From Flammeovirgaceae bacterium (GTDB lineage: Bacteria; Bacteroidota; Bacteroidia; Cytophagales; Cyclobacteriaceae), in contig JADJMA010000007.1 in assembly GCA_016709845.1 (NCBI GenBank), positions 124,001 to 188,000 of the forward strand: a stretch of 64,000 nt of DNA, in the 5' to 3' direction. Each line of letters opens with the position of its first letter. The stretch's first letter is position 1. The translations under genes were made by a program, and so were the position numbers. A model generated the notes under the pieces. That model had not been told where the DNA came from. It did no database searches and saw only the letters and a program-made list of their open reading frames with translations. Shown in pieces: positions 11,565 through 20,425 of the stretch.

Positions 11565-12879
11565 ATGGAACAAAGTCGCAGAAAATTTCTTAACACGTCA
11601 GGTAAAGCCGTGATTGCAGCAAGTGTAGCCTCCGCTTTTCCATGGGAAGCATTAGCTAAAATTAAAAGTCTGATTTCAGCCAATGATAAAATTAACGTGG
11701 GTGTAATTGGAGTGAATGGTATGGGTTGGTCGGATTTAACTTCCTTTATGAAGATTCCGGAAGTTAACGTGGCCGCCTTATGCGATGTGGATGATAATGT
11801 TCTTAATTATCGAAAGTATGAGTTAGCGAAGAATGGAATCCAAACCAAAACATATGGTGATTATCGAAAGATGTTGGAGAATAAAGATCTTGACGTAATC
11901 ATTATCGGGACACCCGATCATTGGCATTGTTTGCAAATGGTAGAAGCCTGTGAGGCAGGGAAAGATGTGTATGTTGAAAAACCGGTAGGCAATTCGATTG
12001 ATGAGTGCAACGCGATGGTGGCAGCTCAAAAGAAATATAACAAGGCTGTGCAAGCAGGGCAGTGGCAACGCAGCATGCCACACTTTGTGGATGCACTTAA
12101 TTTTATTAAAACTGGTAAGCTGGGAAAAATCCGCACTGTAAAAGCCTGGGCTTATCAAGGTTGGATGACAAACATTGAGGTGAAGCCTGATGGCCCTGCA
12201 CCAGCGAAGTTAATTATGAAATGTGGTTAGGGCCTGCTACCAAACGACCATTCAATCCAAACCGGTTTCATTTCAACTTCAGATGGTTTTGGGATTATGC
12301 CGGTGGTTTGATGACAGATTGGGGAGTTCACTTGATTGATTATGCGTTGTTGGGTATGGATGCTGCGTTTCCTAAATCGGCTGTTGCGTTGGGCGGAAAG
12401 TATGCCTACCCGGATGGTGCGCATGAAACACCCGATACGCTGGCGACTGTTTATGAATTCGATGGGTATAATATGATCTGGGAGCAAGCGCAGAGTATCA
12501 GCAATGGAAACTATGGGAAAGATCATGGCATCTCGTACATCGGTAATAACGGAACGCTTGTGTTGTGGCGCGGGGGTTGGGAAGTTATTCCGGATGAGAA
12601 AAGAATGGAAGCGATTCCGGTTCACCAAACAAAGGCTCGGGATTAGATTTGCATACGGTTAACTTTATTGAAGCGGTGAAGAGTCGCAACCTGAGCAAGT
12701 TAGCCTGTCCCATTCAGGCAGGTGCTCATGTTGCCACGGTATGCCAGATGGGAAACATTTCCTATCGATCTGGTAGCAAAGTAAGTTGGGATGTTTCGAA
12801 AGGTAGATTTAATGAAGACAAGACAAATGCATATTTAGCTGCGAAGTATAACAATGGTTATAAAATGCCGAAGGTGTAA
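11565..12879 (+). CDS. Gfo/Idh/MocA family oxidoreductase with Tat signal, frame-broken
   Basis: Exported NAD(P)-dependent sugar or cyclitol oxidoreductase. The N-terminus MEQSRRKFLNTSGKAVIAA is a twin-arginine signal, so the protein folds with its cofactor before export. The Rossmann motif NVGVIGVNGMGWSD follows near residue 45, IIGTPDHWHCLQMVEACEAG near 120, and the hallmark DVYVEKPVGNS near 137. Frame breaks are near 12210 (two bases lost before GTTAATTATGAAATG) and 12640. Total length of about 438 residues is normal for the Bacteroidota Tat-exported group. It lies 62 bases after the fusion protein and 9 bases before the GMC gene, so the three probably act on one carbohydrate. Confidence 0.88.
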
Positions 12880-12888
12880 CATCCATTC

Positions 12889-14499
12889 ATGAATCAAAAG
12901 TTTGATTACATAGTCATTTGCTCCGGCTTTGGCGGATCTGTTTCCGCCATGCGATTAGCTGAAAAGGGATATTCAGTTTTAGTTATTGAAAAGGGGAAGC
13001 GATGGAAAGATACTGACTTTCCAAAATCAAATTGGAACATTCGAAAATATCTATGGATTCCATTATTAAAATGTTTTGGATTTCAAAAGCTCACTTTTTT
13101 TAAAGAAGTTTTTATTCTTTCAGGAGTAGGTGTGGGCGGAGGATCATTGGTGTATGCAAACACGCATATGTTGCCGCGTGATAGCTTCTATACAAATCCC
13201 CTCTGGGCACATTTCAAAGATTGGAAGCAGACGCTGGCTCCTTATTTTGAAAAAGCAAAGTTCATGTTAGGTAGCGAAAAGTATTCGCGCGAATATGAAG
13301 AGGATCGGATATTAAAATCTGTAGCGGATGATATGGGGCATGGTGACTCTTATGGAAGAGTAGATTATGTAGGCGTTTACTTAGGCGATCCGAAAAAAGA
13401 ACGAGATCCATATTTTAAAGGATTGGGACCCTTGCGCAAGGGATGCATTGAGTGCGCGGGTTGCATGGTGGGTTGCCGGTACAATGCTAAAAACACGTTA
13501 AACAAAAATTATCTTTGGTTTGCTGAGCATATGTTTGGAGCAACCGTGTTGGCTGAGACCGAGGTAATAAAAATTGAATATACTAAAGGAGAGTATAGCG
13601 TTCATACAAAACAAAGTACAGCTTGGTTTGGTAAAAAGGAAAATACTTTTACGTCTTCAGGTCTTGTGATGAGTGGGGGAGTGTTAGGTACCATGGACTT
13701 GCTACTGAGGCAAAAATTTGTGCATAAAACTTTGCCAAACCTTTCAGATACGCTAGGCGATAACATCCTCACCAACTCAGAAATGTTATCGGGTGTGGTG
13801 GCAGCCGACAGAAAATTAAATCATGGGTTGGCAATTAGTTCAATTTTTAATCCGGATGACGACACGCATATTGAATTATGCAAGTTTCCGAATGGATCGG
13901 GAGCAATGGTGCGACTGGCTGCCATGGCTGCTGGAAATGGTACGCCCATGGTGAGGACATTAAAGATGTTCGGCAACATAATTACCCAACCTGTTAATTT
14001 CTTTCGGTCAATATTTAATTTCAAGTTGGCTCAATCCAGTATTATTTTTTTAATCATGCAGTCATTACCCAATGCCATGCAGATGAAACTCAAAAAAACT
14101 ATCTTCGGCTCTCGTTTAATAATGAAGAATGAAAGTGGGCAGAAGGTTCCGAGCTTTATTCCCATAGGTCAGGATGCTTTATTTCGATATGCTAAAAAAG
14201 TTAATGGAGTGCCCCATAATGCGATCACGGAAATTATGTTTGGTCTTGCTTCCACGGCACATATATTAGGTGGATGCCCCATGGGTAAAACAAAAGCCGA
14301 GGGGGTAGTGGATGAAAATTTTAAAGTACATGGTTATTCTAATTTTTATATTCTCGATGGTAGTATTATGCCCTGCAATCTGGGTGTCAATCCGTCCTTA
14401 ACGATAACCGCTCTTAGTGAATATGCTATGGATCAAATCCCTGTAAAAGAGAACAGCCTGAAACAAACTTTGGATGAAAGGTTAAATGCGCTATCATGA
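12889..14499 (+). CDS. GMC / cholesterol-oxidase-like FAD oxidoreductase
   Basis: Flavoprotein of 536 residues that would oxidise an alcohol or sterol-like hydroxyl. The N-terminal FAD motif reads FDYIVICSGFGGSVSAMRLA, then VLVIEKGKRW; the FAD/substrate region has GVGVGGGSLVYANT near residue 80, and the C-terminus HILGGCPMG ... YILDGSIMPCNLGVNPSLTI carries the GMC signature. A cysteine-rich segment (RKGCIECAGCMVGCRYNAKN) near residue 185 resembles those of cholesterol-oxidase-like members. Residue 11 is Cys where the FAD-binding GxGxxG needs its first Gly; codon TGC at 12919 is one G-to-T change from GGC. It is otherwise intact, with the start 9 bases after the Gfo/Idh gene. Confidence 0.88.
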   Translation: MNQKFDYIVICSGFGGSVSAMRLAEKGYSVLVIEKGKRWKDTDFPKSNWNIRKYLWIPLLKCFGFQKLTFFKEVFILSGVGVGGGSLVYANTHMLPRDSFYTNPLWAHFKDWKQTLAPYFEKAKFMLGSEKYSREYEEDRILKSVADDMGHGDSYGRVDYVGVYLGDPKKERDPYFKGLGPLRKGCIECAGCMVGCRYNAKNTLNKNYLWFAEHMFGATVLAETEVIKIEYTKGEYSVHTKQSTAWFGKKENTFTSSGLVMSGGVLGTMDLLLRQKFVHKTLPNLSDTLGDNILTNSEMLSGVVAADRKLNHGLAISSIFNPDDDTHIELCKFPNGSGAMVRLAAMAAGNGTPMVRTLKMFGNIITQPVNFFRSIFNFKLAQSSIIFLIMQSLPNAMQMKLKKTIFGSRLIMKNESGQKVPSFIPIGQDALFRYAKKVNGVPHNAITEIMFGLASTAHILGGCPMGKTKAEGVVDENFKVHGYSNFYILDGSIMPCNLGVNPSLTITALSEYAMDQIPVKENSLKQTLDERLNALS

Positions 14500-14531
14500 G
14501 TATCAGTACTAAATAAATAATTTCGCTGTTT

Positions 14532-14562
14532 TTTGCATTGAATACTCATAACGCTATATTTG
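14532..14562 (+). promoter_or_regulatory. Bacteroidota-type promoter of tRNA-Asp
   Basis: TTTG at 14532-14535, a 19-base spacer, then TATATTTG at 14555-14562, which fits the Bacteroidota consensus TTTG-N19-TAnnTTTG exactly. The mature tRNA begins 14 bases later. This is the best promoter in the window and supports the phylum assignment. Confidence 0.8.
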
Positions 14563-14576
14563 CAGCCTGATTTAAT

Positions 14577-14650
14577 GGACTGGTAGTTCAGCTGGTTAGA
14601 ATGTCCGCCTGTCACGCGGAAGGTCGCGGGTTCCAGTCCCGTCGGTCCGC
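14577..14650 (+). tRNA. tRNA-Asp (GTC)
   Basis: Cloverleaf with D arm (AGTTCAGCTGGTTAGAAT), a five-pair anticodon stem TCCGC/GCGGA enclosing the loop CTGTCAC with anticodon GTC, and a T arm GCGGGTTCCAGTCCCG. Two oddities appear. The T loop reads TTCCAGT where position 57 should be a purine (normally TTCGAGT). The 3' acceptor strand is one C short of pairing with GGACTGG (CGGTCC rather than CCGGTCC). Both are best explained as sequence errors, given the state of the surrounding genes. CCA is not encoded. The gene is otherwise normal and has its own promoter and terminator. Confidence 0.92.
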
Positions 14651-14679
14651 AAAAAGAGCCTTCAACAAGGCTCTTTTTG
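14651..14679 (+). terminator. Terminator after tRNA-Asp
   Basis: AAAAAGAGCCTT, loop CAAC, then AAGGCTCTTTTT: a perfect 12-bp stem with a T run, starting immediately after the tRNA. Confidence 0.9.
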
Positions 14680-14846
14680 TTTTTATATAGCACAAATTAC
14701 AAGAGATTTACTTAAAACCTTTTAAACAAACGATTGATTTATAGGTTTATAGAATAAATTCAATACTTTTTATAGGTTAATACGGACTTGTATCGTCATA
14801 AAAACCCATTAGTCGGTAAAGCGTTTCCCTCTTTTTGCCGTGTATT

Positions 14847-14854
14847 TACATTTG
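14847..14854 (+). promoter_or_regulatory. -7 element before the 27-residue gene
   Basis: TACATTTG matches the TAnnTTTG consensus perfectly and lies 20 bases before the ATG at 14875. The -33 element is weak (GTTT at 14823-14826). With the downstream terminator it outlines a transcript of about 155 bases. Confidence 0.5.
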
Positions 14855-14874
14855 ACCTATTAAATACAAAGCAC

Positions 14875-14958
14875 ATGGACAAAAAACCACTTTTTCTCAA
14901 AGGCTTGATTAATGCCTTATTGATTGAATCCATTTTGTTGGTGCTTCTTATTATGTAA
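14875..14958 (+). CDS. 27-residue hydrophobic peptide or leader, unknown
   Basis: A very short frame: MDKKPLFLKG followed by a 17-residue hydrophobic stretch (LINALLIESILLVLLIM), i.e. a basic head and one membrane helix, like many small bacterial membrane proteins. It is too short for ordinary gene callers. Support comes from context: a good -7 promoter element ends 20 bases before it and a clear terminator begins 29 bases after it, and nothing else explains that transcript. It could instead be part of a small non-coding RNA. I do not recognise a family. Confidence 0.4.
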   Translation: MDKKPLFLKGLINALLIESILLVLLIM

Positions 14959-14987
14959 ACACAAGTTTCCAACGATTCAAAAATCAT

Positions 14988-15018
14988 AATCCCTTGGGCA
15001 TGGCGCAAGGGATTTTTT
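14988..15018 (+). terminator. Terminator of the small transcript
   Basis: AATCCCTTG, then a loop of about 9 bases, then CAAGGGATT followed by TTTT: a 9-bp stem with a T run, before the accA promoter region. Confidence 0.8.
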
Positions 15019-15127
15019 GTGCCCAATTGATACTAAATAATAGCCTCTTAGCTCATTTCTTACACATAAGGCCTTATTTTTAAATTTATCTTAATTTTGT
15101 ACCCTTACTTAAATAACTATAGGGCAA

Positions 15128-16078
15128 ATGAATCTATTGGATTTTGAAAAGCCCATCGCTGAATTAGAAGGCAAGCTGGCCGATATGAAACACCTCGCAG
15201 ATGGTAGTGACGAATCGGTAAAGAAGGCAGTTCATGCGTTGGAAAAGAAGATCACAAACCTGAAGAAAGAAACGTTCGAAAATTTAACTGGCTGGCAACG
15301 TGTACAACTCTCCAGACATCCCGACCGGCCCTATACAGTAGACTTTATTTACGAGATCACCAGCGACTATATTTAATTGCATGGAGACCGCACAGTTGGT
15401 GATGATAAAGCCATGGTTGGTGGCTTAGGAACCATTGAAGGTCAAACATTTATGATAATTGGCCAGCAGAAAGGTCGTAATACAAAGCAGCGCCAATTGC
15501 GCAATTTCGGAATGGCTAATCCTGAAGGCTATCGTAAAGCATTGCGCCTGATGAAGATCGCTGAGAAATTCAACAAGCCCATCATTACACTTATTGATAC
15601 ACCTGGTGCTTTTCCAGGATTAGAAGCAGAGGAACGTGGACAAGGCGAAGCGATAGCAAGAAACCTTAAAGAAATGTTTATGCTTAAAGTGCCTGTCATC
15701 TGTATTATCGTAGGTGAGGGGGCTTCCGGTGGGGCTTTAGGTATTGGTATAGGCGATCGCGTTTTAATGTTGGAAAATTCCTGGTACTCGGTGATTTCAC
15801 CCGAAAACTGTTCAGCTATTTTATGGCGCAGTTGGGATTTTAAAGAACAAGCGGCCGAATTACTAAAGCTATCGTCTAAAGATATGCATAGCCTTAAGTT
15901 GATTGATGGAATTGTAAAAGAACCGTTGGGCGGTGCGCATACCGATGTGAAGGCTATGTCGACTGAATTAAAGAAAGTTATTCTTGATAACTTTAATGAA
16001 TTAAATAAACTTACTCCGGAAGAGCGCATTAATCAGCGCATCGAGAAATTTTGTGCTATGGGAGTTGTGAAGGAATAA
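15128..16078 (+). CDS. accA: Acetyl-CoA carboxylase carboxyltransferase alpha subunit, with in-frame stop
   Basis: Transfers carboxyl from carboxybiotin to acetyl-CoA, the first step of fatty acid synthesis, in the AccA2D2 cytoplasmic complex. The full 317-residue frame is continuous except for one TAA at 15374-15376. The protein reads FIYEITSDYI-stop-LHGDRTVGDD, where family members have Glu (E-L-H-G-D-R); one G-to-T change (GAA to TAA) explains it. Other landmarks are GQQKGRNTKQRQLRNFGMA, the TLIDTPGAFPGLEAEERGQ block, IIVGEGASGGALGIG and YSVISPENCSAILW. Because accA is essential, the stop is almost surely a sequence error rather than a real pseudogene. Confidence 0.93.
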
Positions 16079-16109
16079 TTTAAGATTTCAACTATTAAAT
16101 TTTAACTTG

Positions 16110-16133
16110 AGGTCGCTTACAGGCGACCTTTTT
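16110..16133 (+). terminator. Terminator after accA
   Basis: AGGTCGC, loop TTACAG, GCGACCT, then TTTT: a 7-bp GC-rich stem 31 bases after the accA stop. Confidence 0.85.
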
Positions 16134-16152
16134 GTTTAAAAAACAATTACGA

Positions 16153-16995
16153 ATGAATTTACATGTAATCAATACGGGTTTTTTCAAGTTGGATGGTGGT
16201 GCTATGTTTGGCGTAGTACCAAAATCAATCTGGCAAAAAACCAATCCAGCCGATGAAAATAACTTATGTTCATGGGCCATGCGTTGCTTACTTATTGAAG
16301 TTAACAACAAAGTGATTTTAATCGATAATGGGTTGGGCGATAAACAAGACGCAAAGTTTTTCAGTCACTATTATTTATATGGTGAAGATTCGTTACTGAG
16401 TTCTTTAAATAGAGAAGGCTTTTCCGCAGATGATGTTACGGACATGTTTCTTACCCACCTTCACTTCGATCATTGTGGCGGTGGTGTAAAAATGAATGGG
16501 GACAAACCCGAGCTTACTTTTAAAAGTGCCGTGTACTGGAGTAATGACGAACATTGGAAGTGGGCCACGCAACCGAACCCCAGAGAGAAGGCAAGTTTCC
16601 TAAAGGAAAATATTTTGCCCATGCAGGAACGTGGGCAATTGGAATTTATAACAAAGAAAAATGAATCCAGTCCATTTGATTTTATGGATATCTTTTATGC
16701 GAGCGGGCATACCGATAAAATGATGATCCCTAAAATCAGGTATAAGAATTATACCATTTGCTTTATGGCTGATTTGCTGCCTTCGGTGGGTCACATTCCA
16801 TTGCCTTATGTAATGGGTTATGATACCCGGCCTTTAATCACGCTGCAGGAGAAAGCGGAATTTTTGAAGGAAGCGGCAGATAACCAATATGTACTTTTTT
16901 TAGAACATGATCCGGTTCATGAATGTTGCACTGTGAAGCATACCGAAAAAGGAGTTCGCCTTGATAGAACGTTTAGCTTGAAAGAGATTTTATGA
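16153..16995 (+). CDS. Metallo-beta-lactamase-fold hydrolase
   Basis: Zinc hydrolase of 280 residues, cytoplasmic (no signal). The MBL signature TDMFLTHLHFDHCGGG gives the HxHxDH metal motif near residue 105. DNGLGDK, ASGHTDKMMIP, FMADLLPSVGHIP and FLEHDPVHECC supply further metal and fold positions. I take the ATG at 16153; the seven codons before it start with TTG inside the accA terminator region. The substrate is unknown; this subgroup is often annotated as a lactonase-like or quorum-quenching-like MBL protein without proof. Its stop overlaps the start of the patatin gene (ATGA), so the two are probably translated together. Confidence 0.85.
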   Translation: MNLHVINTGFFKLDGGAMFGVVPKSIWQKTNPADENNLCSWAMRCLLIEVNNKVILIDNGLGDKQDAKFFSHYYLYGEDSLLSSLNREGFSADDVTDMFLTHLHFDHCGGGVKMNGDKPELTFKSAVYWSNDEHWKWATQPNPREKASFLKENILPMQERGQLEFITKKNESSPFDFMDIFYASGHTDKMMIPKIRYKNYTICFMADLLPSVGHIPLPYVMGYDTRPLITLQEKAEFLKEAADNQYVLFLEHDPVHECCTVKHTEKGVRLDRTFSLKEIL

Positions 16996-17758
16996 CACGG
17001 GGTCTAGTATTGTCTGGAGGCGGAGCGCGCGGAATTGCACATATAGGAGTGCTAAAAGCATTGGAAGAAATGGGAATTCGCTTCGATCGGATTTCGGGCA
17101 CCAGCGCAGGAGCTATCGTAGGTGCCTTATATGCCAATGGTCACACCCCTGATAAAATCTTTGAGTTAGTTAAAAACCTGAGCATTTTCAGATCGGTTCG
17201 GCCTGCATTTGCCTGGACTGGTTTATTGACTATGGATGGATTGAAAGAGTTGTTGATGAAAAGTATTAGGGCAAATAGTTTTGAGGAACTTCAAATCCCC
17301 TAACCGTGGCTGCTACGGATATTAGAATGGGTAAGATCAAATACTTTTCAGAGGGAGAATTAATTCCAGCTATAGTTTCATCGTGTAGTATTCCAGCTAT
17401 TTTCAATCCGGTAAGTTTCGAAGGACATCTCTATGTTGATGGAGGCCTAACGGACAACCTTCCGGTAAAACCCATTCGAAACCAATGCGATATGATTGTT
17501 GGTTCGCACTGCAATCACATTAGTCCAGACTTTGATGTAACGAATATTAAATTAGTCATTGAACGAAGTCTATTAATCTCGATCTACGGGAACACTGAAA
17601 TTAGTCGAGGGTTATGCGATGTGTTTATAGAGCCACCCAGGATGGATCGGTTTAGTAGCATGGATACCAGTAAGGCAAAGGAGATTTTTGATTTCAGTTA
17701 TCAGTTTACAAAAAGTAATTTTTTACCGCATCATTTTCAAAAAACGGAAGCCGCATGA
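16992..17758 (+). CDS. Patatin-like phospholipase, frame-broken
   Basis: Serine lipid acyl hydrolase of the RssA-like bacterial patatin group, about 255 residues. The oxyanion loop LSGGGARGIAHIGVL stands at residue 7 and the nucleophile elbow GTSAGAIVGALY at about 36. The catalytic Asp comes in YVDGGLTDNLPV in the second frame. One break near 17300 (SFEELQIP then PLTVAATDIRMGKIKYF) is a probable one-base indel in a C run. The start overlaps the MBL stop by 4 bases and the stop overlaps the hutU start by 4 bases, so the three form an operon. The physiological lipid is unknown. Confidence 0.87.
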
Positions 17759-19761
17759 GCATTGGACAGACAGAGTTTAAAAATGGAATCCTCCAGGGAA
17801 TACCCGATCAGTTACCCGAACTCAGGTCATACGATCTTACCACAAATCATGCGCCTAAAGAAAGGATATTCTGACAAGTGCGGAAAAAAAACTAGCGGTG
17901 CGCAATGCCTTGCGATACTTTCACCCCCGTCATCATAAAATTCTTGCTGCAGAATTCTACAACGAGTTACAAGAATACGGTCGCATTTACATGTATCGAT
18001 TTATGCCCGATTATAAAATGTATGCCCGGCCAATAAGCGAATACCCTTATAAGTCTCTGCAAGCTGCGGCTATCATGCTCATGATACAAAATAATTTGGA
18101 CGCAGCGGTTGCTCAACATCCACATGAATTAATTACTTATGGAGGTAATGGAGCGGTTTTCCAAAACTGGGCGCAGTATTTACTTACAATGAAGTACCTG
18201 GCTACTATGACAGACGAGCAAACACTGCATATGTATTCAGGGGCACCCCATGGGTTTATTTCCATCATCAAAAGAAGCACCACGGGTTGTTGTGACAAAC
18301 GGCATGATGATTCCTAATTATTCAAAACAGGATGACTGGGAGAAATATAATGCATTGGGGGTAACACAATATGGACAGATGACAGCTGGAAGTTACATGT
18401 ACATAGGTCCACAGGGGATTGTACATGGCACTAACATAACAATTTTAAATGCCGGAAGAAAAATTTCAAAACTGGGCGAAGGATTAGCTGGGAAAGTATT
18501 TGTAACCTCCGGATTAGGGGGCATGAGTGGTGCTCAGCCGAAAGCGGGTAACATTGCAGGTTGCATCACCGTGGTAGCTGAAGTAAATGAAAAAGCCGCG
18601 CGTAAAAGACATGAGCAAGGATGGGTGGATGAGTTGATCACAGATGCTGATGAACTTGCTAACCGAGTTATTCGTGCTAAGAAGCAAAAAGAAGTTGTTT
18701 CAATAGCGTATCTTGGTAATGTTGTCGATGTATGGGAAAAATTTGATCAGAAAAATATTTTTGTTGATTTAGGTTCCGATCAAACTTCATTGCATAATCC
18801 GTGGGCGGGTGGTTATTATCCGGCCGGACTTTCTTATGAAGAGTCCAATCAAATGATGGCTATTAATCCTGATGAGTTTAAACAATACGTTCAGCGTTCA
18901 CTGAGAAGACAAACGGATGCTATCAATAAGCACGCAGCTAAAGGAACATACTTCTTTGATTATGGAAATGCTTTTTTACTGGAAGCTTCACGAGCGGGTG
19001 CGGAAGTAATGGCTGACGATAAAATTAATTTCCGATACCCATCGTATGTACAGGATATTATGGGCCCCATGTGTTTTGATTTTGGATTTGGCCCCTTTAG
19101 GTGGGTGTGTACTTCTGGAAAAGAAACGGATTTAGATTTTACAGATCAGTTGGCAGGCCATGTGTTGGAAGAGCTGGCACGTAACGCTCAACCAGAAATA
19201 CAATCGCAATTGCAAGACAATATAAATTGGATTAAATCCGCGAAAGCAAACAAATTGATTGTAGGGTCGCAGGCACGCATTCTCTATGCAAATGCAGAAG
19301 GAAGAATTAAAATTGCGTTAGCCTTTAATCAAGCAATAAAAGATAAGAAGATCGGTCCTGTAGTTTTAGGTCGTGATCATCACGATGTATCGGGTACCGA
19401 TAGTCCGTATAGAGAGACATCAAACATCTATGATGGCTCGCGCTTTACAGCGGATATGGCTATACATAATGTGATCGGTGATTCCTTTCGAGGAGCAACG
19501 TGGGTTTCTATCCATAATGGAGGTGGAGTAGGCTGGGGCGAAGTTATTAATGGCGGCTTTGGACTTTTGTTGGATGGATCAGCAGATGCAGAACGTAAAC
19601 TCAAAAGCATGTTGTACTTTGATGTTAACAATGGCGTTGCACGCAGGGCCTGGGCTCGAAACGAAGGTGCTCTCAGTGCGATACAACAAGAGCTTTCAGA
19701 GGCAGTGCAGATCACAATTCCTTTTCTGGCTGATGATACGTTACTCGATGAATTAATTTAG
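17755..19761 (+). CDS. hutU: Urocanate hydratase, frame-broken
   Basis: NAD-dependent second enzyme of histidine degradation, turning urocanate into imidazolone propionate. About 669 residues, the long form known in Bacteroidota. Reading changes frame near 17858 (an A lost in CCTAAAGAAAGG) and 18241 (an extra G in GGGG). Signatures are YARPISEYPYKSLQAAA-like N-terminus, ITYGGNGAVFQNWAQY, VFVTSGLGGMSGAQPKAG with the dinucleotide-binding glycine loop, QDIMGPMCFDFGFGPFRW, and SIHNGGGVGWGEVINGGFG. No hutH, hutI or formimidoyl hydrolase is nearby, so the rest of the pathway must be elsewhere. It is translationally coupled to the patatin gene. Confidence 0.93.
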
Positions 19762-19770
19762 CATGCGACC

Positions 19771-20307
19771 ATGTTGGTATTAATATTTAAAGCTCTTGGC
19801 TGGAAGATTGAGGGAAAATTTCCATCGGATCTTAAAAAATTTATTATTGCCGTGGCCCCGCATACAAGTAATTGGGATTTTCCGGTTGGCGTTTTGGCTC
19901 GTAGTGCCTTAAGAATTCAACGAGCAAAATTTTTGGGTAAAGATTCCTTATTCAAGCCTCCTTTTGGATGGCTCTTTCGCTCGTTAGGCGGATATCCGGT
20001 TAATCGCTCTTCTAAGCATGACATGGTGCATCAAGTGGTTGACATTTTTAATTCTCACGATGAATTCATTTTGGCGATAGCACCTGAAGGAACCAGAAAG
20101 AAAACGCAGAAACTACGAACCGGATTCTATTTTATTGCAAAAGGAGCGCACGTTCCTATTATACCTTGTGGGTTTGATTTTGTCAAAAAAACTATTGTGG
20201 TTGGTGAACCCTTCTACACAACAGACAATCAAGAGGCCGATTTCGAAACATTGTTAACATTTTACCGAAAAATTCATGCTAAGAATCCTGAGTTAGGTAT
20301 TGATTGA
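19771..20307 (+). CDS. PlsC-like lysophospholipid acyltransferase
   Basis: Membrane-associated acyltransferase of 178 residues. The catalytic HxxxxD box reads APHTSNWDFPVG near residue 30, and the EGTR block is APEGTRKKTQKLRTGFY near 105, followed by VPIIPCGFDF. It lacks long membrane segments. It starts 9 bases after hutU and may be co-transcribed. The short form is common in Bacteroidota and is usually annotated 1-acyl-glycerol-3-phosphate acyltransferase; the true acceptor is not known from sequence. Confidence 0.85.
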   Translation: MLVLIFKALGWKIEGKFPSDLKKFIIAVAPHTSNWDFPVGVLARSALRIQRAKFLGKDSLFKPPFGWLFRSLGGYPVNRSSKHDMVHQVVDIFNSHDEFILAIAPEGTRKKTQKLRTGFYFIAKGAHVPIIPCGFDFVKKTIVVGEPFYTTDNQEADFETLLTFYRKIHAKNPELGID

Positions 20308-20425
20308 CGCTTCTTTTCAGAATTAACCGCACCTTATAAATAAATTAGACAACTGACGGTAAAATTAAAGAGCCATCGTAAGGATTGTTTTTTAATTATA
20401 TAATGAACCTATAATTTCGCGGCTC

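Noticed and set aside
14433..14693. An 86-codon frame on the minus strand across the tRNA-Asp gene.
   Set aside because: It is the antisense of the tRNA (its CGPTGLEPATFRV segment is a typical translation of an antisense tRNA) and overlaps the tRNA terminator, so it is not a gene.
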